From the NCBI GenBank assembly GCA_003169845.1, contig PNAG01000005.1:32491-96490 (forward strand): a stretch of DNA of 64,000 nt. The letters are read 5' to 3'. Position 1 is the first letter of the stretch, and every line of letters starts with the position of its first letter. The translations under genes were made by a program, and so were the position numbers. The stretch comes from Candidatus Dormiibacterota bacterium. Lineage in GTDB: Bacteria; Chloroflexota; Dormibacteria; Dormibacterales; Dormibacteraceae. Shown piece by piece: positions 42,840 through 51,839 of this stretch. Under the pieces are notes generated by a model that was not told the origin of the DNA, did not search any database, and saw nothing but the letters and a program-made list of their open reading frames with translations.

Positions 42840-43343
42840 ATGCGAGTCGTCTTGGGTCATGGCGCATCAGGCAACGCGGCATCGATGAAGCCCTACGTCG
42901 ATGGGTTCAAGCGTCGTGGAATCGATGCCATCGCGGTGGATCTTCCTCGCGGAGGCGCCGAGCGCGCGGTCCCGGTCTTCATCAAGGCCTCGGGCCGCGG
43001 GCAGGAGGTCATCGGCGGCGGCCAATCGTTCGGCGGAAGGGTCGCGAGCATGGCCGCGGTCGAGGCGGACTTCGGTGGGCTCGTCCTTTTTTCATATCCG
43101 CTTCACCGTCCGGGCTTCACAGACCAGCTCCGCATCGAGCACCTGCCCTCAATTCGCTGTCCGACCCTCTTTCTGAGCGGCGATCGCGATCCATTCGCCC
43201 GTCTCGACCTCCTGAAGCAGTACACGGAGCTCGTTCCGAACTCGAGGCTCGAGATTTTCAAGGGCCAGGGCCACGGATTACTCAAGGTGCTCGACCAGGC
43301 GCTCGACGTGGCGGCGGAATTCATACTCACCAACTGCAAGTGA
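42840..43343 (+). CDS. Small alpha/beta-hydrolase (Tex30/KANL3-like)
   Basis: 167 residues. MRVVLGHGASGNAASMKPYV is the strand-oxyanion turn; IDAIAVDLPRGGAERAVPVF; the nucleophile elbow GGGQSFGGRVAS (Ser63); PTLFLSGDRDPFA (Asp); GQGHGLLKV (His). All three catalytic residues are in place although the protein is shorter than most hydrolases, as in the dienelactone-hydrolase-like group. Substrate unknown. Coupled to the next gene through GTGA (43340-43343). Confidence 0.78.
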   Translation: MRVVLGHGASGNAASMKPYVDGFKRRGIDAIAVDLPRGGAERAVPVFIKASGRGQEVIGGGQSFGGRVASMAAVEADFGGLVLFSYPLHRPGFTDQLRIEHLPSIRCPTLFLSGDRDPFARLDLLKQYTELVPNSRLEIFKGQGHGLLKVLDQALDVAAEFILTNCK

Positions 43344-44215
43344 CCGCTTCTCAGCACATGGTTCAGGCGAACGGCCTTCGATTTCGAGCCATGGTCGACG
43401 GGCCGGCCGATGGAGAGATGTTCATTCTGCTTCACGGCTTCCCCGAGGGCGCCGAGTCATGGACGAAACAGGTTGACGCCCTGGCGAAAGCCGGACACCT
43501 CGCCGTGGCGCCGGATCTTCGAGGCTACGGACTGAGCGACGCGCCGGAGGGTGTGGAAAACTACGCGATCGATCATCTCGTCGAGGACGTCGCCGGAATC
43601 ATCAAGTCGTTCGGTCGCTCGCAAGTCCATGTGGCGGGTCACGACTGGGGCGCCCTCGTGGCCTGGTTCTTCGCATCGCGCCATCCGGAGATGACGAAAA
43701 CGTTGACAGCGCTCTCAGTCGCTCATCCGGCCGCCCTCGCCGAAGCCAGTCGCGTGGACGACGAGCAGCGGGAGAAGTCCCGCTACGTCGCGCTTTTCCT
43801 GGAGGAGGGCAAGGCCGAGCACGTGCTCGCGGATGAGGACAGCCGACGTCTCCGCGCGATGTTCGCGCTCGGCCCGAACCCCGACGCGGTGCCGCGGAGC
43901 GTGGTCGATCACTTCGCGCGCTCTCTCAGCCGCCCCGGCCGCCTCACGGCCGCTCTCAACTACTACCGCGCCAACCTCGGCGCCGGCGGCGGCGCGTGGG
44001 CCGCCCTCACGCAGGTGCTAAAGATCGCGGCGCCGACGACTCTGCTCTGGGGAGACCAGGATCCCGCGCTCGGCCGCCGCGCGGTCGAGGCCACGGCGGG
44101 CCACGTTGAAGGCGCCTACGAGCTGGTGATTCTCGACGGTGCCGGCCACTGGCTGCAGTTCGAGCGACCCGGCGAGGTGAGCCGCGCGCTGACACGCGCC
44201 GGTCAACCTCATTAA
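43340..44215 (+). CDS. Epoxide-hydrolase-like alpha/beta-hydrolase
   Basis: 291 residues from GTG 43340. Oxyanion motif HGFPE (32-36); DLRGYGLSDAP; nucleophile GHDWGA with Asp102, as in epoxide hydrolases and haloalkane dehalogenases; the acid in LLWGDQDPALG; and the base His in DGAGHWLQFERP near the end. A cap domain lies between (about 130-215). It probably opens epoxides or removes halogens from small molecules. Overlaps the upstream hydrolase by four bases. Confidence 0.85.
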   Translation: MTASQHMVQANGLRFRAMVDGPADGEMFILLHGFPEGAESWTKQVDALAKAGHLAVAPDLRGYGLSDAPEGVENYAIDHLVEDVAGIIKSFGRSQVHVAGHDWGALVAWFFASRHPEMTKTLTALSVAHPAALAEASRVDDEQREKSRYVALFLEEGKAEHVLADEDSRRLRAMFALGPNPDAVPRSVVDHFARSLSRPGRLTAALNYYRANLGAGGGAWAALTQVLKIAAPTTLLWGDQDPALGRRAVEATAGHVEGAYELVILDGAGHWLQFERPGEVSRALTRAGQPH

Positions 44216-44225
44216 GCTGTCAGCG

Positions 44226-44504
44226 GTGCTCAACCGGTCCGATCAGAATCGGCGGCAGGGTCTGCGCCGGCTGGATGACATCCTCGAAACGCTGGAGCAG
44301 CTGAACCTGCACGACAAGACAGAGCTGCCCGACCACGTGGCAGAGGCCCTCGTCCTGCTGGGCATCGAAGGGCCGCACAGCGTGCCGGTCCCGCAGCTCA
44401 TCGAGCGCGTGTGGGCGATGCAGCAGCCATACCTCATCACGATCGTCGTCGAGCGCCGGCGCCGCCGAAGGCGAAAGGTGTCGAGCGACTCCGGTCTAGC
44501 CTGA
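44226..44504 (+). CDS. Hypothetical 92-residue protein
   Basis: From GTG 44226: MLNRSDQNRRQGLRRLDDIL, ETLEQLNLHDKTELPDHVAE, LLGIEGPHSVPVPQLIERVW and a basic C-terminus (VVERRRRRRRKVSSDSG). Predicted as helices with a positively charged end, perhaps membrane- or nucleic-acid-associated. It has no recognised family. It lies 31 bases upstream of the IMPase gene and could be the first gene of the carbohydrate operon. Confidence 0.55.
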   Translation: MLNRSDQNRRQGLRRLDDILETLEQLNLHDKTELPDHVAEALVLLGIEGPHSVPVPQLIERVWAMQQPYLITIVVERRRRRRRKVSSDSGLA

Positions 44505-44535
44505 AACCCGCCGGGCGCGCGCAGGGCGCACTAAT

Positions 44536-45354
44536 GTGAAACCCATCGACTGGATCGAGCTCTTTCGGCGCATCGGCGCCGGCGTCCGCATCGCCGTCCT
44601 TCCGATCGCCGGCACCGACGCCGGTCGCGTGCCGTTCGAGGTCGGCGCGGGCGGGGACACAACGATGCAGCTCGACAGGGCCGCTGAAGAGGTCGTCTTC
44701 GCCGAGCTCGAGGCGCTCGCCGGCCGCGGCGAGACGTTCTCGGTGCTGTCCGAGGAATCCGGGCTGCGCAGCTTCGGCGCCGCCCACCCGCTGGTCCTGG
44801 TCGACCCCGTGGACGGAAGTCTCAACGCGAAGCAGGGTGTTCCGGTGTTCGGCCTGATGCTTGCGGTGCTCGACGGCCCGGCCATCGAAAACACGTTTGC
44901 GGGCTACGTCCTGAATCTCAACACCGGGGAGGAGTGGACGGCGATCCGCAAGCAGGGCGCGCGCCGTGCGGGTGCGCCTCTAACCGTGATTCCTCGCCAG
45001 GATTCGAACCGAATCCAGATCCTCGGTCTCGAGAGCTCGCCGCGCGCGATCGCCGCGGCTCGGCCTCTCGTGGAGCACTCGAGCAAGCTCCGCATACTGG
45101 GTTCGATGGCGCTCTCGATGGCGCTCACCGCCTCGGGCGGGTTCGACGTCTTCTGCGCCCCGATGCCCGTCCGCGTCTTCGACATGGCGGCGAGCCTGCT
45201 GCTGATCGCCGAGGCGGGCGGCGTCGCCACCGACATGCAAGGGAATCCCATCGGCCCGCTTCCCGCTTCGCTCGACCACCGGACGACGCTGCTCTGTGCT
45301 CCGACCAGGGAGCTGCACGACGAGGCGTTGAAGATTCTCGGCGCGCAGCCGTGA
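44536..45354 (+). CDS. Inositol-monophosphatase-family phosphatase
   Basis: 272 residues from GTG 44536. IMPase metal sites: LSEESG (Glu), VLVDPVDGSLNAK (the DPxDG(S/T) motif) and the C-terminal RVFDMAASLLLIAEAGG (WDxAA-like) with the third Asp. GDTTMQLDRAAEEVVF is the N-terminal helix with the D(x)A motif. The family dephosphorylates inositol-, fructose-bis- or nucleotide phosphates; here the surrounding sugar genes suggest a sugar phosphate. Overlaps the GT4 gene (GTGA). Confidence 0.85.
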   Translation: MKPIDWIELFRRIGAGVRIAVLPIAGTDAGRVPFEVGAGGDTTMQLDRAAEEVVFAELEALAGRGETFSVLSEESGLRSFGAAHPLVLVDPVDGSLNAKQGVPVFGLMLAVLDGPAIENTFAGYVLNLNTGEEWTAIRKQGARRAGAPLTVIPRQDSNRIQILGLESSPRAIAAARPLVEHSSKLRILGSMALSMALTASGGFDVFCAPMPVRVFDMAASLLLIAEAGGVATDMQGNPIGPLPASLDHRTTLLCAPTRELHDEALKILGAQP

Positions 45355-46703
45355 TCTTCAGCCCCGACCGGACGGTCTTCGTCCTGCTCAGCTTCGAGGG
45401 TCCCGACCTCTACAGCCAGGCGGGCGGCCTCGGCGTGCGGATGAAGGGCCTGTCGCGTTCGCTCGCAGCCCTCGGCTACGACACGCACCTCTACTTTGTC
45501 GGCGATCCCGACCTGCCCGCAGAGGAAACTCTCGAAGGGGGCAGGCTGCACTACCGCCGCTGGTGCCAGTGGATCTCGGCGCAGCACCGCGGGGGCGTGT
45601 ACGACGGCGAGGAAGGCAAGATCCGCGACTGGAACGTCAGCCTGCCGCCGAGCTTGATCGATAAGGTCATCGCCCCGGCCGTCGTGGCCGGCAAGCACGT
45701 CGCCGTGCTGGGCGAGGAGTGGCACACGTCGTGGTCGATGAGCCTGATCTCCGACAGCCTCTATCGCCGCGGCCTGCGCGACCGGGTCGTGATGCTGTGG
45801 AACGCGAACAACACATTCGGCTTCCACCGGATCGACTGGCCCGCGCTGGCTCTGGCCACGACCATCACGACGGTGAGCCGCTACATGAAGTTCACGATGT
45901 GGAGCTCGGGCCAGAACCCTGTGGTCATCCCGAACGGCATTCCTCGCTCGTCGATCGCCGACGCGGATCCCGCGGCGGTGGCTGCGGTGAGAGCTGCTGC
46001 CGGCGTGGACCATCTCTGTTTCAAGATCGGCCGCTTCGACCCGGACAAGCGCTGGCTGATGGCGGTGTCGGCCATGGCCTATCTCAAGCGGCATGAACAG
46101 AGCGTGATGCTCCTGATGCGCGGTGGGCGCGAGCCGCATGGCGGCGAGGTGCTCGACTTCGCGCGGCACCAGGGCCTGAACGTGGTGGACGCCCGCGCGC
46201 CCAGCGATGCCGCCAGCCTGGTTTCGCTCCTGCGCCAGAACGCACAGGCGGACGTCATCAACTTCACCAGCTTCGTCAGCGACGAGCTGGTGGCGGTGAT
46301 CTACGCCGCGTGCGACGCGGTGCTGGCCAACTCCGGACACGAACCGTTCGGCCTGGTCGGCCTCGAGGTGATGGCGGCCGGCGGGCTGGCCGTCACTGGC
46401 TCGACGGGTGAGGACTACGCGGAGGCGTACCGCAACGCCCTGGTCCTGGAGACGAACGACCCGGTCGAGCTTGTCACCGAGCTGGCGCTGGTCAAGGAGC
46501 GTCCCAAGCTGGCGGCCTCCATGCGCCGCCGCGGCCGCGCCACCGCCCGCGAATACGTCTGGGAGAAGGTGATCGACGAGCTCCTGCTGCGCATCGAGTT
46601 CGCGGCCGCGCAGCAGGCGGTGAGGCCACCGCCGCTACCACCCAAAGCCTCGGTCAAGCCAGTTTCGGCACCACCACGCAAGCTCGGCGGTGCGGATGAC
46701 TGA
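45351..46703 (+). CDS. GT4-family glycosyltransferase
   Basis: 450 residues from GTG 45351. GT-B fold: N-terminal SQAGGLGVRMKGLSRSLAAL (nucleotide-sugar loop); LWNANNTFGFHRIDWPA; TTVSRYMKFTMWSSGQNPVVIPNGIP; KIGRFDPDKRWLMAVSAMAY; and the EX7E motif in GHEPFGLVGLEVMAAGG. It ends with a Pro-rich tail. Donor and acceptor are unknown; position between an IMPase and GH57 enzymes suggests glucan or trehalose-type metabolism. The frame extends upstream to 44934 but that part is antisense-like shadow of IMPase. Overlaps GH57 by 8 bases. Confidence 0.88.
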   Translation: MIFSPDRTVFVLLSFEGPDLYSQAGGLGVRMKGLSRSLAALGYDTHLYFVGDPDLPAEETLEGGRLHYRRWCQWISAQHRGGVYDGEEGKIRDWNVSLPPSLIDKVIAPAVVAGKHVAVLGEEWHTSWSMSLISDSLYRRGLRDRVVMLWNANNTFGFHRIDWPALALATTITTVSRYMKFTMWSSGQNPVVIPNGIPRSSIADADPAAVAAVRAAAGVDHLCFKIGRFDPDKRWLMAVSAMAYLKRHEQSVMLLMRGGREPHGGEVLDFARHQGLNVVDARAPSDAASLVSLLRQNAQADVINFTSFVSDELVAVIYAACDAVLANSGHEPFGLVGLEVMAAGGLAVTGSTGEDYAEAYRNALVLETNDPVELVTELALVKERPKLAASMRRRGRATAREYVWEKVIDELLLRIEFAAAQQAVRPPPLPPKASVKPVSAPPRKLGGADD

Positions 46704-47904
46704 AAACGTCGTCATCTATACCGTGGTCCATCAACCGAAGCGGTTGAAGCTGCCTGCGCAGGTCATCCCGGCCGGGACGCGGCTCGACGATCTCGCGGGC
46801 TTCCTCTTCGATGCGGCGATGGACCGGCGCTACTTCGACCAGGTGGCGCGGGCCGCGTACCTGCCGGCGACCGCCATGTTCCGCGACCTGACCAGGCGCG
46901 GCTGGCGCATGTCGATCGGGTTCAGCAACTCGTTCCTCGTCCAGGCCGAGGCATGGGGGCCGAAGGTGATGGACTCTTTCAAACGGTTGTGCGCGAGCCC
47001 CAACGTCGAGGTCGTGTGCGTCGAGCCCTACCACTCGTGGCTCTTCTACCTGGACATCGTCGAGTTCAAGGAGTCGATGCTGTGGGCGCGCAGACGTCTC
47101 GAGGACCTCTTCCAGAAGCCCGTCACCGTGACGGACACGACCGAGATGTTCATGTCCAATGACGTGTACTTCGCCCTCCAGCAGTGCGGCTTCAGCGGAG
47201 CATTCATGGAGGGCCGCGCGTGGCAGCTGGCCTGGCAGGAGCCGACGCACGTGTTTCGGTACCCCGGCCAGAAGCTGGCCCTACTCGCCCGCCATCACGA
47301 GCTCTCGGACGACGTCGGCTATCGCTACTCGAACAGGAGCTGGAACATGTGGCCGCTGTCGGCCGAGATGTATGCAGGCTGGGTGCGCGATAGCTGGGGT
47401 GACGTGGTCACGCTCGGCTGGGACTTCGAGACGTTCGGCGAGCATCACCGGCGGGACACGGGAATCTTCGGTTTCACGCGCGCTTTGAGCACGCAGCTCA
47501 AGAAGCGGAAGGTTCGCATGATGCTGCCGTCCGAGGCCATCGCCGAGCTGGACGAACCGCGGTATGAGATCCCGGTCAACGAGTACGGCACGACCTGGGC
47601 GGGCGACGGTGGCATGGAGTTCTTTCTGGGCAACGCAGCCCAGCAAGGTCTTTTCCGCCTGATGCACCATGCGTACAACAAGGCGCGCCTCACCGGCGAC
47701 CCGAGGTTGATCGAGATCGCAAGGTGGCTGCTGCAGTCCGACAACCTGCATCTGATCCAGTGGTTCGGCCGTTCGGGATCGTCTGCGGAGGTCAGCGCGT
47801 ACTTCACTCCGGACGAGTGGTGGGAGCTCGGCGCAAACGGGATCATCCGTGAGCAGCAGCGCGTCTACTTAAACTTCATCCGCGCAATGGATGAATACAT
47901 ATGA
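46696..47904 (+). CDS. GH57-family glucan-active enzyme
   Basis: 402 residues from ATG 46696 (GTG 46690 also in frame). It has the GH57 plan: VVIYTVVHQPKRLKLPAQ (motif 1 HQP), EPYHSWLFYLDI, TVTDTTEMFMSNDVYFALQQ (candidate nucleophile Glu), and VTLGWDFETFGEHHR (candidate acid Asp). It resembles archaeal alpha-amylase-like GH57 proteins of about this size. Members include alpha-amylases, 4-alpha-glucanotransferases and branching enzymes. Lies between a GT4 gene and the GH57-GT5 fusion. A 13-bp palindrome overlaps its stop. Confidence 0.82.
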   Translation: MTENVVIYTVVHQPKRLKLPAQVIPAGTRLDDLAGFLFDAAMDRRYFDQVARAAYLPATAMFRDLTRRGWRMSIGFSNSFLVQAEAWGPKVMDSFKRLCASPNVEVVCVEPYHSWLFYLDIVEFKESMLWARRRLEDLFQKPVTVTDTTEMFMSNDVYFALQQCGFSGAFMEGRAWQLAWQEPTHVFRYPGQKLALLARHHELSDDVGYRYSNRSWNMWPLSAEMYAGWVRDSWGDVVTLGWDFETFGEHHRRDTGIFGFTRALSTQLKKRKVRMMLPSEAIAELDEPRYEIPVNEYGTTWAGDGGMEFFLGNAAQQGLFRLMHHAYNKARLTGDPRLIEIARWLLQSDNLHLIQWFGRSGSSAEVSAYFTPDEWWELGANGIIREQQRVYLNFIRAMDEYI

Positions 47905-47929
47905 GCGGAAACCGCGGGTTTCCGCTCAT
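47901..47929. repeat. 13-bp perfect palindrome over a stop codon
   Basis: ATGAGCGGAAACC (47901-47913) and GGTTTCCGCTCAT (47917-47929), loop GCG. It includes the GH57 stop codon TGA (47902-47904). No T-run follows, so it is unlikely to terminate; it could stabilise the message end or slow ribosomes. Confidence 0.6.
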
Positions 47930-47989
47930 CGCCCGGTCGGCTGCGCCGACGGGGCTGCTCACCTTCCCATTGAGGATTGGATTAACTGA

Positions 47990-48112
47990 ATGATTTCTCC
48001 TAGCGACGTTTGGATGACCAAGATGCGACGCGGCGTCGCGGCCGAGGTGAACTCGGCCGCCATTGCCACGCTAGCTGCCGATCGCCCTGCGACGATTGTG
48101 ACCACCGGATGA
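47990..48112 (+). CDS. 40-residue ORF coupled to the GH57-GT5 fusion
   Basis: ATG 47990: MISPSDVWMTKMRRGVAAEV, then an Ala/Thr-rich helix (NSAAIATLAADRPATIVTTG). Its TGA overlaps the next ATG (ATGA, 48109-48112). Balanced composition and tight coupling suggest a real short peptide that controls translation of the fusion gene. No clear Shine-Dalgarno. Confidence 0.35.
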   Translation: MISPSDVWMTKMRRGVAAEVNSAAIATLAADRPATIVTTG

Positions 48113-51100
48113 AACCCATTCACGTTGCTTTCGTTTGGCACATGCACCAGCCGTACTACAAGGACGACCTGACCAGCACCTATCTGCTGCCGTGGGTCCG
48201 GCTCCGTTCGGCCAAGGACTACTACAAGATGCCGGCCCTGCTCGACGGCTATCCCAAGCTTCGCGCCACCTTCAACCTCGTCCCCTCGCTGCTGGCGCAG
48301 ATCGAGGACTACGGGAAAGAGGAGTCCGTCGACCTCTTCCTCAACTTGAGCCGGCGCGAGGCCACCGAGCTCTCCATCGAGGAGCGCGACTTCCTTCTCC
48401 GCTGGATGCGCGAGTCGCCGCGAGCGCTGCGCGTCCAGCAGTCGCCACGCTATCTCGAGCTCGCCTCGCGGGCCGTCGACGCGCAGTTCACCATGGCCGA
48501 CATCCGCGATCTCCAGATCTGGTTCAACCTCGCGTGGTGCGACCCGGTCTGGGTGGAGTCAGACCCGCGCCTGGCCGAGCTGAAGCGCAAGGACCGCGAC
48601 TTCTCGGAAGCCGACAAGCAGCCGCTCTTCACGGCCCAGCTCGACCAGATGGCGAAGGTGATACCCAAGTACCGCGAGCTCGCGGACCGCGGCCAGGCCG
48701 AGCTCACGTTCTCGCCTTACTACCACCCGATCCTCCCGCTTCTGTCTCATCTCGACTCGGCGCGCATCGCCAACCCGCAGCTCCAGCTGCCAGAGCACCA
48801 CTTCTCGCATCGCGAGGACGCGGAACGGCAGATCAGCCTCGGGTTCGCGCTCTTCGAGCGGTTGCTCGGTCGCCGGCCGATGGGCATGTGGCCTTCCGAG
48901 ATGGCGGTGGGGGAGACGGTCGTCGAGCTGGCCGCGAGCGCGGGGCTGGGCTGGATGATCAGCGACGAAGAGGTGCTCGCCCGCTCGATGGACAGCCGCT
49001 ATTCGCGGGATGAGCACCTGTACAGCCCCAAGCACGTCGCGCGCGACGGCCAGAGCGTGACGATGGTCTTTCGCGACTCGCAGATCTCGAATGCCATCGG
49101 TTTCGACTATCAGCGCATGTCTTCCATCGACGCGGCACGCACGCTGGTCGGGCGGCTGAAGCGAATCGGCGAGCAGCAGGGCGACCGCAACCTGCTCGTC
49201 GTGATCGCGCTCGACGGCGAGAACGCCTGGGAGTTCTACCCGCGCGATGGTCATGACTTCCTCAACGCCCTCTACACAGAGCTCGAGTCGAGCCCGGACA
49301 TCGTGACCACAACGGTCAGCGATTTCATCGCCGAGCACCCACCCGAGCAGCAGCTGAACCACCTGCACACAGGCAGCTGGATCGGCGCCAGCCTGGACAC
49401 CTGGATCGGCGACCCCGAGCACAACGTCGCGTGGGACCTACTCGCCGAAACCCGCGCCTGGCTGGAAGAACAGGCACGCCTGCGGCCCAAAGAATCGGAA
49501 CAGGCGGCGCTGGCATGGCGAGAGATCCTCATCACGGAGGGCAGCGACTGGTTCTGGTGGTTCAGCCGCAAGCACGACTCGGGCATGGACCCGATCTGGG
49601 ACAACCAGTTCCGGCTGCACCTGCGCAACGTCTACAAGCTCATGGGCACGCGCGCGCCGGCGCGCCTGTTCCAACCGATCATCAAGCGCGCGCCCGCTCC
49701 GGAACGTGGGATCCCCGCGGCATCGATCAGCCCCGCGTCTTACGACGACGCGGAGTGGAGCAAGGCGGGCTACTACCTGGTGGGCTCCGGCTTCGGTGCT
49801 CTACATCGCCCCGCGGGCATCGTCGAGCGCGTGGCCTACGGAAACGACGACGAGCAGGTCTATTTCCGGATCGACACGCCACGCCCGCCCGCCGAGCTGG
49901 AGGCTCAGCACATCGACTTCTGGCTTTACTGCTCGGGCAAGCCGGCGGGGGACGGGGCCGGCGACATCGACCTTCCGCTCGCGGAAGCCGCCACGGCGGA
50001 CCTCGGCTTCGAACCCGCGTATGCGGTCCGGATCGTTCCGCGCGCGGTCGGCGGATCCGTAACCGTGGCCAGGATCGTCGAGCCCCAAACCCGCGGGGTG
50101 GTGGAGACCGCGTGGGAGGTCCCGGACCCGTTCGTCGTCGCCATTCCATTCCAGCGGCTCGGCAAGCACGCGGGTGACACGCTCGAGATGGCGCTGGTCG
50201 TGACCCGCGAGGGGAAGGACATCGAGGTCGTGCCGCCATCGGGCTCGCTCGGCGTCCGGGTGCCTGGGGAGGCGCCCGCTGCAGGCGTTCCACACTCCCA
50301 GCATCTCAAGGTCCTCGTGGCCACGGCCGAGCTCGCACCGTTCGCCAAGCTCGGGGGTGTGGCCGACGTCGCGGCGGCCCTCTCGAAGGAGCTTCGTCAC
50401 GCCGGCCACGACGTCAGGGTCGTGCTGCCCCGATACCGGCAGATCGACATCGCCAGGCACAACCTGCGACCGGTCGTGACGGGCCTTCAGGTTCCGCTCG
50501 GCGCTCAGAAGCTGGAGGCGACGATCTTTGAAGGTCGCCTTGGCGACGTGGTCGTGTATTTCATCGACTGCCCGACCCTCTACGACCGCGACGGGATCGT
50601 CGACTTCGGCGACGACGACGCCCGTTCGGTTTTCTTCTCGCGGGCGCTGCTCGAGATGCTGCCGGCGCTGGAATTCTTCCCGGACGTCATCCACGTCCAC
50701 GACTGGTTCGCGGCTCTCGTGCCGAACCTGCTGGACCGCGTCTATTCGACCGGTCCCTACTCCGAGATCGCGACCAACCTCACCATCCACAACCTCGCCG
50801 CGCAGGGCACGTTTGGATTTGGCGCCCTGGTGCTGGCCGGACTAGAGGAATGGGGGCTGATCGGGGTGGGGATTCCAGGGCTGGACAACGTGGTCAACGT
50901 CTTGGGGCGCGGCATTCATTTCGCCGACGTCGTCAACACCGTAAGCGAGCGCTATGCGTCGGAGATCCAGACGCCGGAGTACGGCGAGGGCCTCGACGAG
51001 CTGCTGCGCAGCAACGCGCACAAGCTCCACGGCGTGGTCAACGGCATCGATTACGAGATCTTCGATCCGCAGAAGGACTCCAACCTCAAGCACCAGTATT

Positions 51101-51768
51101 CGGCCGACGCTCCCGAGGGCAAGGCGCTGTGCCGCGCCGACCTGCGCGCGGAGCTGGGCTTGGGCGATGTGAAGAAGCCAGTGTGCGCGATCGTGTCCAG
51201 GTTCTACGACGTCAAGGGCCTCGACCTCGTCGAGCAGGCGATGCCCCATCTGCTGCACCTCGGCCTGCAGGTGGTGGTGATCGGTACGGGCGACCGGCGC
51301 TACGAGGACATGTTCCGCCGGTGGGCGGCTGAGGCTCCGCATCAGGTTTCCGCGTCGATCGGATTCGATGCGGCCCTCGCCCAGCGCATCTACGCCGGGG
51401 CTGACATGCTCTGGATGCCGTCGCGCTTCGAGCCGTGTGGCCTCGCGCAGCTGATCGCCTTGCGTTACGGGACCGTCCCCGTCGTGCGGGAGACCGGCGG
51501 CCTGGCGGACACCATCCGGGATTACGACCCGGTCGCGGCCACGGGCAATGGATTCACATTCGACGCCTACGACCCCTGGCAGTTCTACGCCGCGGTCGTG
51601 CGTGCGGCCGAGACCTTTCGACATCCGGCACCGTGGTCATGGCTCGTGCGGCGGGACATGACAGAGGACGTCTCGTGGTCACGCTCCGCACGCCGATACG
51701 TGCAGCTGTACGTAGCGGCAATCACCGCAAGGCGAGAACGCCGAGGAGTCGCAGTACTAGCGGACTGA
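48109..51768 (+). CDS. GH57 - glycogen synthase (GT5) fusion
   Basis: 1219 residues. Part 1 (about 1-530): GH57 hydrolase/transferase with HVAFVWHMHQPYYKDDLTST (motif 1), MGMWPSEMAVGETVVELAAS (nucleophile Glu264), and VVIALDGENAWEFYPRDG (acid Asp369). Part 2 (about 530-730): a less familiar beta-rich linker. Part 3 (about 734-1219): full-length glycogen/starch synthase with KVLVATAELAPFAKLGG (KxGG nucleotide-sugar site), VIHVHDWFAALVPN, HGVVNGIDYEIFDPQ, and SRFEPCGLAQLIALRYG. One chain thus can extend (ADP- or UDP-glucose) and remodel a glucan. The start ATG 48109 is coupled to the preceding short ORF; frames reach back to 48010 without a better start. Confidence 0.88.
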   Translation: MKPIHVAFVWHMHQPYYKDDLTSTYLLPWVRLRSAKDYYKMPALLDGYPKLRATFNLVPSLLAQIEDYGKEESVDLFLNLSRREATELSIEERDFLLRWMRESPRALRVQQSPRYLELASRAVDAQFTMADIRDLQIWFNLAWCDPVWVESDPRLAELKRKDRDFSEADKQPLFTAQLDQMAKVIPKYRELADRGQAELTFSPYYHPILPLLSHLDSARIANPQLQLPEHHFSHREDAERQISLGFALFERLLGRRPMGMWPSEMAVGETVVELAASAGLGWMISDEEVLARSMDSRYSRDEHLYSPKHVARDGQSVTMVFRDSQISNAIGFDYQRMSSIDAARTLVGRLKRIGEQQGDRNLLVVIALDGENAWEFYPRDGHDFLNALYTELESSPDIVTTTVSDFIAEHPPEQQLNHLHTGSWIGASLDTWIGDPEHNVAWDLLAETRAWLEEQARLRPKESEQAALAWREILITEGSDWFWWFSRKHDSGMDPIWDNQFRLHLRNVYKLMGTRAPARLFQPIIKRAPAPERGIPAASISPASYDDAEWSKAGYYLVGSGFGALHRPAGIVERVAYGNDDEQVYFRIDTPRPPAELEAQHIDFWLYCSGKPAGDGAGDIDLPLAEAATADLGFEPAYAVRIVPRAVGGSVTVARIVEPQTRGVVETAWEVPDPFVVAIPFQRLGKHAGDTLEMALVVTREGKDIEVVPPSGSLGVRVPGEAPAAGVPHSQHLKVLVATAELAPFAKLGGVADVAAALSKELRHAGHDVRVVLPRYRQIDIARHNLRPVVTGLQVPLGAQKLEATIFEGRLGDVVVYFIDCPTLYDRDGIVDFGDDDARSVFFSRALLEMLPALEFFPDVIHVHDWFAALVPNLLDRVYSTGPYSEIATNLTIHNLAAQGTFGFGALVLAGLEEWGLIGVGIPGLDNVVNVLGRGIHFADVVNTVSERYASEIQTPEYGEGLDELLRSNAHKLHGVVNGIDYEIFDPQKDSNLKHQYSADAPEGKALCRADLRAELGLGDVKKPVCAIVSRFYDVKGLDLVEQAMPHLLHLGLQVVVIGTGDRRYEDMFRRWAAEAPHQVSASIGFDAALAQRIYAGADMLWMPSRFEPCGLAQLIALRYGTVPVVRETGGLADTIRDYDPVAATGNGFTFDAYDPWQFYAAVVRAAETFRHPAPWSWLVRRDMTEDVSWSRSARRYVQLYVAAITARRERRGVAVLAD

Positions 51769-51790
51769 TTCCCCTCCCCTGCACGAGTGC

Positions 51791-51820
51791 TCCCCCTCCC
51801 CCGCAAGGGGGAGGGAGGGG
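51791..51820. terminator. Hairpin between convergent genes
   Basis: CCTCCCCC-GCAA-GGGGGAGG with further G/C pairs forms a strong symmetrical hairpin between the fusion gene (stop 51768) and glgP (stop 51840). There is no T-run, so it may act as an unusual bidirectional stop or a repeat related to the CCCTCTCC family elsewhere. Confidence 0.5.
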
Positions 51821-51839
51821 TGGAGGGACGCGGACTTTG

